A stretch of DNA of 38,324 bases, taken from positions 1 through 38,324 of the forward strand of contig PLBE01000117.1 in the NCBI GenBank assembly GCA_003134435.1, in the 5' to 3' direction. The notes beneath the pieces were generated by a model. It was not told the origin of the DNA and did no database searches. It saw only the letters and a program-made list of their open reading frames with translations. The position numbers were made by a program, and so were the translations under genes. This document shows, piece after piece, positions 16,218-25,200 of this stretch. The number at the start of each line of letters is the position of its first letter. Positions within the stretch are counted from its first letter, which is position 1. This DNA comes from Acidobacteriaceae bacterium (GTDB lineage: Bacteria > Acidobacteriota > Terriglobia > Terriglobales > Acidobacteriaceae).

Positions 16218-18605
16218 GTGAAACATCAACTGAAAAATCTGCTGCTATCGACTCTGCTGTTTTCCGCAGGCGCGTTCGGTCAGATTTCGCCCGACCCCCG
16301 TCTCGTAGTTCTCGATCGCATCATCCACGATGCCATCGCCCAGCGCGAAATTCCTGGCGCGGTTGTCATCGTCGGGCACGACGGAAAAATAGTACATCGC
16401 AAAGCCTACGGCAGCCGCGCGATTCAACCTCAAACCGAGGCGATGACGATTGATACCGTGTTTGATTGCGCGTCGCTGACCAAGGTCATGGTGACGACCA
16501 CCGCGATCATGCAACTGTGGGAGCAGGGAAGGTTCCGCATGAGCGATCCGGTTGCGAAATATCTTCCTGAATTTTCGCAGAATGGGAAGCAGGACATCAC
16601 CATCCGGCAGCTGCTGGTGCACTACTCCGGGCTTGCTCCGGATTTGGATTTGACCAGGAAGTGGGAAGGGAAGGAGACGGCGTACCGGATGGCATTGGAA
16701 GCGCCTCCCGAGCGCACTCCGGGAGCTGCATTTGAATACAGCGACATCAACTTCCTGGTTTTGGGTGCGTTGGTGGAGCGCCTCTCTGGCGAACCGCTCG
16801 GCGAGTATTCCGCGAATCATATCTTTGGTCCCCTCGGCATGAGGGAGACCCGGTTTGTCCCTCCCCGGTCGTGGGAGATTCGCATTGCTCCAACCGAAGA
16901 GGATGAGAATCATCACCTGCTGCGCGGAATGGTGCACGATCCCACTGCGCGGCGCATGGGCGGCGTGGCGGGGCATGCCGGGGTATTTTCTACAGGCGAT
17001 GATCTGGCCGTCTTCGCCCAGGCTATGCTCGACGGCGGGCGCGGTGTTCTGACTCCAGCGACGATTGCGAAGATGACCGCGCCCCAGCAACCGGTGAACG
17101 GAACGACGCTGCGTGGATTTGGCTGGGACATTGATTCTCCTCTTTCGACCAATCGCGGAGAGTTGCTGCCGGTGGGCGGGTACGGGCATACAGGCTTCAC
17201 TGGTACTTCCTTATGGATCGATCCGGCGACCAGGACCTACATCATCCTGCTGACGAACGCGGTGCACATGAACGCGCTGTCGCCGAAAGAAAAGGGCAGC
17301 GCGGTTGCTCTTCGAACCCAAGTCGCAACCGCGGTGGCGGCAGTCTTGGCCCTCGATCCGCCCGCAGCGGAGAAGATGCGCATCGCCACCATCACCGGCT
17401 ACAACGAAATGCAAAGCGCCGGACGTAAGCTCGCTCTGCGGAATGGAACCGTGAAGACCGGAATCGATGTGCTGGAAGAGACGAAGTTTGCGGCGCTGCA
17501 TCCCGCCAAAGGGGGGGCTCCACGAAGCATCGGTTTATTGACGAACCAGACCGGTATCGATTCCGAAGGTCGCCGGACGATCGACCGGTTGGCCGACGTG
17601 CCGGGGATTTCTCTAGATGCGATTTTCAGTCCTGAGCATGGAGTGGCGGGGACGCTGGACACGACCGACATCAAAAATGAGAAAGATGCGGTGACCGGAA
17701 TACCGGTGTATAGCGTTTACGGGGCGAACGACGCCGTCAGACGTCCGCCACTGGAGATTCTGAAACGACTGGATGCAGTGGTGATCGATCTCGCGGACGC
17801 GGGGGCGCGCTTCTATACCTTCGAAACGACCATGGGATATTTCCTGGATGCCGCCGCAAAAACCGGAATTGATGTGGTCATTCTCGATCGTCCGAATCCG
17901 ATTACAGGCTCCTTTGTGCAGGGACCGGTTTCCGATAACGGGCGCGAGACGTTTACTAACTACTTCCCTGAACCCCCGCGCCACGGGATGACCCTGGGTG
18001 AACTCGGGAAAATGTTCAACGCCGAACGGCGAATCGGGGCTCGCCTCGAGGTGGTGGCAATGGAAGGCTGGCAACGCGGTGACTGGTTCGATGCCACGGG
18101 CCTCGCGTGGGTGAATCCTTCGCCCAATCTGCGAAGTTTGACCCAGGCAACGCTTTATCCGGGAGTGGCGTTGATTGAAGGGGCCAATGTTTCGGTGGGG
18201 CGCGGAACGGATACGCCGTTTGAAGTCGTAGGAGCACCCTGGATCAATAGCAGGGAACTGGCGGCTTACCTGAACAACCGCTCGATTCAGAGTGTGCGCT
18301 TCGTGCCCGTTGTGTTCACTCCGTCCGCCAGCAATTTCACCGGAATAGTTTGCCAAGGAGTGAATCTGACCGTTCTGGACCGGAATACCCTCGACTCGCC
18401 AGAGTTGGGGATCGAACTGGCTTCGGCGCTGCATAAGCTGTATCCAAAGGACTTCAAACTCGATCGCATGGCGGATCTGCTGGTGAACCAGGCGGTGTTT
18501 GAGGCAATTACTGCGGACGAAGATCCCAGGCGGATTGCCGAAGACTGGCAGGAGCGCCTGGAGGGATTTCTGCGCGTCCGGGAAAAGTATTTGTTGTACA
18601 AGTAG
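16218..18605 (+). CDS. AmiE-like serine hydrolase fused to NamZ (DUF1343) exo-N-acetylmuramidase
   Basis: A 795-residue two-domain protein. A signal peptide (about 1-21, cleavage after AFG) precedes a beta-lactamase-fold hydrolase (about 27-380) with S86-L-T-K89, Y174-S-D and H324-T-G. Residues about 410-795 form a complete DUF1343/NamZ domain, including GLLTNQTG, FSPEHG (E473), VIDLADAGARFYTFETT, DRPNPI and GTDTPFEVVGAPWI. NamZ (GH171) releases MurNAc from non-reducing ends of glycan fragments; AmiE removes the peptide. In Bacillus these are separate proteins of one operon. The fusion would couple both steps outside the cytoplasm. It diverges from the AmiE-like/murQ unit. Confidence 0.9.
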   Translation: MKHQLKNLLLSTLLFSAGAFGQISPDPRLVVLDRIIHDAIAQREIPGAVVIVGHDGKIVHRKAYGSRAIQPQTEAMTIDTVFDCASLTKVMVTTTAIMQLWEQGRFRMSDPVAKYLPEFSQNGKQDITIRQLLVHYSGLAPDLDLTRKWEGKETAYRMALEAPPERTPGAAFEYSDINFLVLGALVERLSGEPLGEYSANHIFGPLGMRETRFVPPRSWEIRIAPTEEDENHHLLRGMVHDPTARRMGGVAGHAGVFSTGDDLAVFAQAMLDGGRGVLTPATIAKMTAPQQPVNGTTLRGFGWDIDSPLSTNRGELLPVGGYGHTGFTGTSLWIDPATRTYIILLTNAVHMNALSPKEKGSAVALRTQVATAVAAVLALDPPAAEKMRIATITGYNEMQSAGRKLALRNGTVKTGIDVLEETKFAALHPAKGGAPRSIGLLTNQTGIDSEGRRTIDRLADVPGISLDAIFSPEHGVAGTLDTTDIKNEKDAVTGIPVYSVYGANDAVRRPPLEILKRLDAVVIDLADAGARFYTFETTMGYFLDAAAKTGIDVVILDRPNPITGSFVQGPVSDNGRETFTNYFPEPPRHGMTLGELGKMFNAERRIGARLEVVAMEGWQRGDWFDATGLAWVNPSPNLRSLTQATLYPGVALIEGANVSVGRGTDTPFEVVGAPWINSRELAAYLNNRSIQSVRFVPVVFTPSASNFTGIVCQGVNLTVLDRNTLDSPELGIELASALHKLYPKDFKLDRMADLLVNQAVFEAITADEDPRRIAEDWQERLEGFLRVREKYLLYK

Positions 18606-18642
18606 CACTCCCGCAATCTGCCTGTGGCGCCGATTCCTCAGC

Positions 18643-18648
18643 TACAAT
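18643..18648 (+). promoter_or_regulatory. -10 candidate before the small Cys protein
   Basis: TACAAT lies 24 bp upstream of the ATG at 18672 and after the fusion gene's stop. No convincing -35 is seen. It would let the small gene be transcribed alone. Confidence 0.3.
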
Positions 18649-18671
18649 AACGCGAGGCGCCCAAACCAGTC

Positions 18672-18944
18672 ATGCCCGAAAATCTGCTCTTGATCTCGAC
18701 TCCTTTCTACCGTTGCTCCGGTCCGAATTGTGGTGTGCTCAAGGGCGGCAGCGACCGCTGGTGGATCATCTGGAGTTCGTTTGGCGATTATGAATTGCCG
18801 GTGATGCATCTGGCGCCTTGGGACGAAAAACTGGCGCTGCAAGAAGGCGCTATGCATGTTTGCGGTGAGGGGTGCGCGCAGAAACTCCAGTCGCAGTTCA
18901 TGGGCAATGTGCTCCAGAGCCGTGCGCGTAGGAGTGGTGGCTAG
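18672..18944 (+). CDS. Small hypothetical protein with two Cys pairs
   Basis: A 90-residue protein I do not recognise. It has C15-x4-C20 near the start and a C-x3-C pair (HVCGEGCAQKL) near the end, spaced as possible metal ligands, with an aromatic-rich middle (DRWWIIWSSFGDYE). No signal peptide or membrane helix is present. GAGG lies upstream of the ATG. It follows the NamZ fusion by 66 bp and may be read through from it. The Cys pairs suggest a small zinc-binding fold, but this is inference. Confidence 0.55.
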   Translation: MPENLLLISTPFYRCSGPNCGVLKGGSDRWWIIWSSFGDYELPVMHLAPWDEKLALQEGAMHVCGEGCAQKLQSQFMGNVLQSRARRSGG

Positions 18945-19078
18945 GGTGGCGGCCGGCCGGGCGTCGAGAGAGTCGTCCTCGGCCGTGCCCATGACTGGTC
19001 GACGGCTAACCATTGCGCCCGCCGAGCGCATCAGAGTTGGCAAACGGTTGCAAAAATTGTACTGATGAGGTGCCTGCG

Positions 19079-19822
19079 ATGACGATTCGTTTTGCTCTTG
19101 TTTGGGTCGTACTGCTGACCGGAACGGCCATGGCGCAGTTGACTTCGGCGCCGAACCAGCCTCCAACCCAGGCTCCAAACTCGGCACCGGACCAGGCTTC
19201 CCCGGTGGTCGAATCCGCCAGGCCCACGCTGTCGATTCCGGCGGGAACCCGGGTCCCACTCTCTCTGAAGCAGGCGATTTCGACCAAGACGGCTAAGGAC
19301 GGAGACCCGGTGTACGCGGAGACCGCCTTCCCCTTCGTGGTCAACGACCGAGTTGTGATTCCTGCAGGGACCTACATTCAGGGCAGGGTCGAGCGCGCCC
19401 AGCGCGGCGGACACATAAAGGGACGCGCTGAAGTGCTGATCCATTTCACTTCGATGATCTATCCCAGCGGTTACACCGTAATGCTGGGAGGCTCGGTGGA
19501 GAACACGCCTGGGGCCGAGAAGACCTCGATGAAAGATTCGGAAGGCACAATTCGCCAGGACAGCGATGCGGGAAGAAAAGCGAAGAGCGCGGCCGAAGGT
19601 GCAACTACGGGAGCGGTGATCGGTGCGGTAACCAATGGAGGTAAGGGAGCCGGGATTGGAGCGGGGGTTGGAGGAGTTACCGGGCTGGCGATTGCGATGC
19701 TCTCGCGCGGCGCCGATGTCCGGCTCGAGCCGGGAACCTCGATTGAAATGGAAATCCAGCGCGAAGTGACGGTGGATGCGAGTCGGATCTCCGCGAGACG
19801 CGAAGTGATTGTCAGAGACTAG
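19079..19822 (+). CDS. Exported protein with VirB10-like beta region and glycine zipper
   Basis: A 247-residue secreted or envelope protein. A signal peptide (1-20, ending AMA-Q) precedes a Pro/Gln-rich linker. Residues about 55-150 (IPAGTRVPLSL ... VVIPAGTYIQGRV) resemble the beta-barrel core of VirB10/TrbI proteins, though no conjugation genes are nearby. A glycine zipper (GAVIGAVTNGGKGAGIGAG) at about 180-210 could insert in a membrane or oligomerise. The ATG at 19079 is preferred because GAGG lies 8 nt upstream and the signal peptide begins there. Function unknown. Confidence 0.75.
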   Translation: MTIRFALVWVVLLTGTAMAQLTSAPNQPPTQAPNSAPDQASPVVESARPTLSIPAGTRVPLSLKQAISTKTAKDGDPVYAETAFPFVVNDRVVIPAGTYIQGRVERAQRGGHIKGRAEVLIHFTSMIYPSGYTVMLGGSVENTPGAEKTSMKDSEGTIRQDSDAGRKAKSAAEGATTGAVIGAVTNGGKGAGIGAGVGGVTGLAIAMLSRGADVRLEPGTSIEMEIQREVTVDASRISARREVIVRD

Positions 19823-19938
19823 CGTGCGCACTCTGAATCCATGATGTGCCCGTCCGGCCGTGCCCGTTCTCCCCGGCTCTCGATTCGCTTTCTCCCGTCG
19901 AGCAAGCGTTCGCGAGACCAAAGCGTCCGCCGCGCCGA

Positions 19939-20661
19939 CTACTTCAGCACAAACATGGCGTTCACATGTGCGGTGACTGTTACCGTATGGGGCGAGAATT
20001 CCTCAATCGGCGCAGGGCTTTGTACTGCTGCCTTCATTGCCATCGCGCCACGCTGCAGGGGAGCGGATACTCGTATGTTTTCGGAGGTATCAACCGAAGC
20101 GTAGGAGAGTTCGCCGAGCGCCCGCCCGCTGGCAGCCGCCAGCGACTGTGCCGATGCGTGGGCGCGCCGGTAGGCGTCGGCAACCGCCTTGCTTTTGGCT
20201 TCGTCGGTTGACTCCAGAGTGTAACTCAGCGATTGGCTCTGGCCCACGCTGCCATCGGCCAGTTGTTGCGTGACTGGACCGATCTTCGAGAAATCCTTGA
20301 GCTTCAGGCTCACGCTGGTCGTGACCTGGTAGCCGATGATTTTTTGCGTCGTGCTTTTCCAGTCATACTGGGGGTTTACCGTGAAGAAGCCGATTTCGGC
20401 CGCCTTCGGATCGATGGCGTTACTGCGCAAGACCTGGCGCGCAGCCTCGGCTTGCTTGGCGGCCAGTTCGTATGCGTCTTTCGCGGCACTCGCCTGGGCC
20501 GAGATATTGAATTGGATAAGAGCGGTGTCTGGCGCGGTTTCGAACTTGCCGTCTGCGCCGACGAAAACCGTGTTGGCCATGGCAGTTAACGTGGGACTCT
20601 GGGCGTTCGACAAAGCACTCAGAACGAGAACAGCGCAGTAAGTGGCTATCGTCTTCTTCAT
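19939..20661 (-). CDS. SIMPL-domain (DUF541) exported protein
   Basis: A 240-residue protein with a signal peptide (1-20, SALSNA-Q) and a SIMPL/DUF541 domain over the rest: the GKFETAPDTALIQFNISAQ strand, the alanine-rich helix around KQAEAARQVLRS, GYQVTTSVSLKLKD, and the closing ALGELSYAS and PHTVTVTAHVNAMF strands. Family members (E. coli YggE, periplasmic BP26) are periplasmic with roles reported in oxidative stress or channel-like assemblies, but no enzyme activity is known. GGGAGA lies 7 nt upstream of the ATG. Convergent with the glycine-zipper protein gene; monocistronic. Confidence 0.88.
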   Translation of the reverse strand: MKKTIATYCAVLVLSALSNAQSPTLTAMANTVFVGADGKFETAPDTALIQFNISAQASAAKDAYELAAKQAEAARQVLRSNAIDPKAAEIGFFTVNPQYDWKSTTQKIIGYQVTTSVSLKLKDFSKIGPVTQQLADGSVGQSQSLSYTLESTDEAKSKAVADAYRRAHASAQSLAAASGRALGELSYASVDTSENIRVSAPLQRGAMAMKAAVQSPAPIEEFSPHTVTVTAHVNAMFVLK

Positions 20662-20898
20662 CGGAATCTCCCTTGGATTTTGACTGACGCGATCTTCACA
20701 GATAAGTAAACCCCAATCTGAAGCTTACCCCATTCGTCTCTGAATAAATCTGTGACTGTAGAACGTTAGGAATTTCGCAAATTGCGCTTGGGAGAATGGT
20801 CGGACAAAACCATGCCTTGCGTGGGCGGGGAATACTGCAGGTGGTCAGTTAGGCTCTGGAAGTCGATCTGGTCGCCGTCCTCCCCTACTTGTCCGCCG

Positions 20899-21975
20899 TC
20901 ACATCTTGGGAAATGATGGGTCCTGACCGTTGATGTCGTTCCGCAGATCCTCCCAGATATTGTCGGGCATTTCGAGGAATATCTTGACGATCCGAGGGTC
21001 GAACTGACGGCCGGACCAGAGGCTGATTTCCTGGCGGACAGCCTCCATGCTTTGCGCCTTACGGTAATCGCGGTCGGACCTCATGGCATCGAGCGTATCG
21101 GCAATTGCGAAAATTCGCGCCCCCAGCGGGATCTCCTCACCCTTCAACCGGCGCGGATATCCCAGTCCGTCATAGCGCTCCTGGTGGGCATAAACGATTT
21201 CGGCGGCATCCGCAAGAAATGGGATGCGGGAGATGATCTTGTAGCCCCGGTAGCAGTGCTCCTTCATGATGTCCATTTCGGCGTCGGTGAGCTTGCCGGG
21301 CTTATGCAAAATGTTGTCGGGAATGGCCATCTTGCCAATGTCGTGCAGAAAGGCCCCGCGAGCGATCACATTGATCTCTTCCTTGGACAGGCCCATCTTG
21401 CGCGCAATGGCGATGGTGAATGCAGTGACGCGCTTGGAGTGGTGTTGGGTCTCGGCGTCCTTGGCGTCGAGCGCATCCCCCAGGACTTCGAGCGTGATGT
21501 CGTAAGACTTCTCGAGATTCGAAAGCGCGGTTTTCCATTGCTGAGTGCGGGCGGCAACCAGCGCTTCAAGATTGGTGCGATAGTCATCGTTTTCGCGCTT
21601 GAGGCGGCGGTGCTCCAGCGCACGGCGAACCGTGGCTAACAGTTGTTCCCGCTCGAAAGGCTTGAGGAGATAGTCGTACGCCCCATTGCGCAGCGCCTGC
21701 AGCGCGACCTGAATGTCGTGAACCGCCGTGACCATCACGATGGGGATGTCAGGATAGCGTTCCTTCGCCCGTTCTAAAAGGGCGGTCCCGTCCATCTCCG
21801 CCATCATCAGGTCGGAGAGCACGAGGTCAAATTCGTCACCCGATTCCAGAATCGAAAGGGCTTCGATCCCACTCGCCGCCTGGCGTGTCTGAAAATGAGC
21901 TCCGCCCAGCATGGACGAAACAATCTCGCGAATTGTTTCCTCGTCGTCCACCACGAGGATCCGTTCGTTAGCCAT
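20899..21975 (-). CDS. Response regulator with HD-GYP phosphodiesterase domain
   Basis: A 358-residue two-domain regulator. The receiver (about 5-120) has the acidic pair at D10-D11, phosphoacceptor D55 and K105 in LLKPF. A coiled-coil linker (about 125-160) leads to an HD-GYP domain with H211-D212 in LHDIGK and DGLGYP (G272-Y-P), followed by KGEEIPLGARIFAIADT. HD-GYP proteins degrade cyclic di-GMP. The second His of the usual HHE is Gln, giving HQERYDG, a variant I have seen in active-looking RpfG-type proteins. It diverges from a large sensor kinase 262 bp away, its obvious partner. Confidence 0.93.
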   Translation of the reverse strand: MANERILVVDDEETIREIVSSMLGGAHFQTRQAASGIEALSILESGDEFDLVLSDLMMAEMDGTALLERAKERYPDIPIVMVTAVHDIQVALQALRNGAYDYLLKPFEREQLLATVRRALEHRRLKRENDDYRTNLEALVAARTQQWKTALSNLEKSYDITLEVLGDALDAKDAETQHHSKRVTAFTIAIARKMGLSKEEINVIARGAFLHDIGKMAIPDNILHKPGKLTDAEMDIMKEHCYRGYKIISRIPFLADAAEIVYAHQERYDGLGYPRRLKGEEIPLGARIFAIADTLDAMRSDRDYRKAQSMEAVRQEISLWSGRQFDPRIVKIFLEMPDNIWEDLRNDINGQDPSFPKM

Positions 21976-22237
21976 AGCAGATGGATCTATCTATCGATCA
22001 TTCTAGGCTGCGACTCCACATTCCGAAAGTAACCAAAGAGACACGGAAATCCAGCAAGAATGCCGGACCTGCGTGATATCTAAAGGCTATCGCATAAATC
22101 GGTTTTTCGGGGGGCCGGCTTCAACCGTCGTCGCCCCAAGCTAACAGAAACGCGGGCTTTTGCCCCCGAGGGATGGGCGACTCCCTCGCTTCATCGTGAG
22201 ATGGTTTCTGGAAAGCTTAAGCATTCGTGACCTCTAT

Positions 22238-25200
22238 ATGGATCCTGCCGGGCTATTGGGGAATTCGGTTGGCGCCCTGACCGTCCCATGGCTGACGGCG
22301 CAGGCGGTTGCCGCCCTGATCGTGGCGGCCGTCACGCTTGTTCTCTTCCGGGCGTCTCGGGATCGCGGTCTGCTTGCATGGGCTGCGGGTTGGCTTGCCT
22401 ATGGTCTGTTTCTGCGGGTCGCCGGAACGCCCGACCTGCTGGCCGGGTCGAAGTTCATCCTGGCATTCGAGCAGGCCGACTTTGCGCTGGCGATGGGCTT
22501 TTTTGCGGCAGCCGCGCTAATCTCTGCGCAAGCCCGGCGCATGCTCACGGTGTCCCTGGCATTCGCCTGGGTGCTGACGGTTTGCGCCGCCCTGCGTGCC
22601 CTTTATTTCCCCGATTTGAAGCAACTCGAACTGGGACTGGACCTCGCCTGCCGCCTTATCGTGGCCCTGGCAGCCGTCCAGCTTTTCCGCCATCGGTTGG
22701 GACGGTCGGGCTTGGGGGCATTGCTGTTTGGTGCCGGTCTGCTCACCTTCAATCCGTTCGGGCTTCCATTGGCCAGTCGCATTCCTGCTGAGGGTTATCT
22801 TTTCGCGGAGGCGCTCTTTGGGTCGAGCATCTTACTGCTGGTGCTGGACGAGTCGCGGCAGCGCACGCGACGACTGGCAGTCTTAAATGAGTTGACGGTC
22901 ACGATCGCGCGTAGTCAAAATCATGCCCCCATGATGCAAACTGCGCTGGAAAAACTGAACGCGGTCGTGGGAGCGAAGGCAGCGTGGTTCCAGTTGATGG
23001 AAGGCGAACATCTGGTGCCCACGCAGCACGTCGGACTCTCGCCGGAATTGCTCCGGGCTCTGGGCCACGCAGGGACGAGTGCAACTCAGGCTAAAGTACT
23101 CCATGACAACCGCGCGGCCGTAGTGAAACTCTCGCAGATGTCGGATCTGGAGCGAGTGCGACTGGGGAAGCGCGGCATTCGTCACCTTGTACTGGTGCCG
23201 GTGCGGGGCAAAAAATCGGTGATCGGGATGCTTTTGCTCGGCTGTTCTGGTAGTCCCCGCCACTCCCGGGAAGAGATGAAGTTTCTGGAAACCGCGTCCC
23301 AGAGTCTCGGGATTGCGGTGGAGGATCTGCGGATGCTGGAGCAGTTGCAGCGCTCCCAACGGCAGTGGATCAATACATTCGATTCGATACTGGATCTGAT
23401 TCTGGTGCACGACGCAGACTGCCGCATCCTCAAGACCAATCAAGCCTTACTGCAGCGGATGGACAAAGCACCCGCCGATGTTTTGGGCAAGCGATGTGAT
23501 GAAGTGCTGCCGCAAGACAGTGCCTGGATCGAGTGCCCGTATTGCCAGCGCGGGTCAGGACTAACGGAAGGAATCGATCCTTGTTTCGGTGGGCAGTCGG
23601 TGGTTTCGACCTCATCCTATTCCGAGCCCGGCAGTACGGGGAATGGTACGATCCACGTGGTGCACGATACGACCGCGCGTCAAGTGGCGGAAGAAAAGTA
23701 CCGCATGCTGTTTGAGCAGGCGCAAGAAGGTGTGTTCGAGGCAACCCTGGACGGCGATTTGCTCGATTGCAACGACGCTTTTGTCACCATGCTCGGGTAC
23801 GGCAGTAGAGACGAATTGATGGCGCTCGACATGGGCAGCGTTCTGCATGTCGGTTCCGAAGAGCGAGAAACTTTTCGCAAGGAAATCGAGGCGCACAGCT
23901 ACGTTCGCAACTTTGAGATTACCGTAAGACGTAAAGATGGCGCTCTGCTGACGGTGGCGCAAAGCTGCTTTGCGGCCCGCGATTCTAGTGGAAACATCGA
24001 GCGTTATCAGGGCTTCGTTCTCGACATCACCGAGAAGAGACGCTCGGAAGACGAAATGCGGCGGCGTAACCGCGAGTTGAACGCGCTCAATGCGATGGCC
24101 GTTATCGCCACCCAGTCCTTCGATCTGGATGAAATTCTGAACCTGACGCTGCGCCAGGTAGTCTCGTTGTTTGGAGCCGAGACCGGTTCGGTCTATCTGG
24201 CTTCGGAACCGGAGGGCACCTATCGGCGGCGCGCGGGTTGGGGACCGCGCAGCGAGGCTCGCCTGGGCATGGCCGATGTTGTCTTTCCAGAAGGCCTGGG
24301 CGATCTGGTGATGCGCTCGCGAGCGGAAGTGGTGACCCAGGATTTTCTTCCCCACCTGCCGCCTGCGGTGGCCGAGTTTGTCTGTGCGGACCACTTGCCC
24401 TACTGGATATGGGTGGTGCTGTGGAGCAAAGAAAAACCCATCGGCATCATGGGGATTGCCAGCAATGACGATCGGCGCTATTCCAGTAACGATGAGAATC
24501 TTCTGGTCGCCATCAGCAGGCAGTTGGCAACAACGATCGAGAAGGTGCAGCTCTACGAGGAAACGTGTCGGGCCTACGAAGACTTGCGCCGTACCCAGGA
24601 GCAACTGCTGCAGAGCGAGAAGATGTCAGCCGTCGGCCAACTCATCGCGGGTGTGGCCCACGAACTGAATAATCCCCTGACTGCAATACTCGGCTACGCG
24701 CAACTGCTGGAAGGGGCGGGACTTGATCATGGTTCGGCGGACTATGTGCACAAGCTGTTCAAACAGGCCCAGCGGACGCATCGCGTAGTCCAGAATCTGC
24801 TTTCCTTCGCGCGCCAGAGCAAGCCGCAGAAGCGGGAAGTGGATTTGCGCAAGGTACTGGAAGAATCTCTCACGCTGCGCGAATACGATTTGAAGGTCAA
24901 CAATGTCTCCCTGGAATGCGAAATTCCCGCGGATCTGCCCTCGGTGGTTGCCGATCCCCATCAGTTGGAGCAGGTCTTTCTGAACATCACCAATAATGCG
25001 CTCGATGCCATGGTGGAGGGCAGCGGCGGCGGAGCGTTGAAGGTGCGAGTATTCCAGAAAGACGCGTGGGTTTGCGTGGAGTTCGACGACAGCGGTCCAG
25101 GAATCAAGGATCCGAGCCGGATTTTCGATCCCTTCTATACCACGAAGTCGGTAGGCAAGGGGACAGGCCTTGGGTTGAGCATCTGTTACGGGCTGGTCAA

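Noticed and set aside
17613-18608. A 331-codon minus-strand frame opposite the NamZ domain
   Set aside because: The plus strand encodes a complete NamZ domain; the antisense frame is a composition effect.
19079-19822. The VirB10-like segment as evidence for a type IV secretion locus
   Set aside because: No other VirB, Tra or relaxase gene is present and the protein lacks the VirB10 N-terminal membrane anchor layout.
23612-24604. A 330-codon minus-strand frame inside the hybrid kinase gene
   Set aside because: It is antisense to conserved PAS/GAF coding sequence and has no recognisable protein features.
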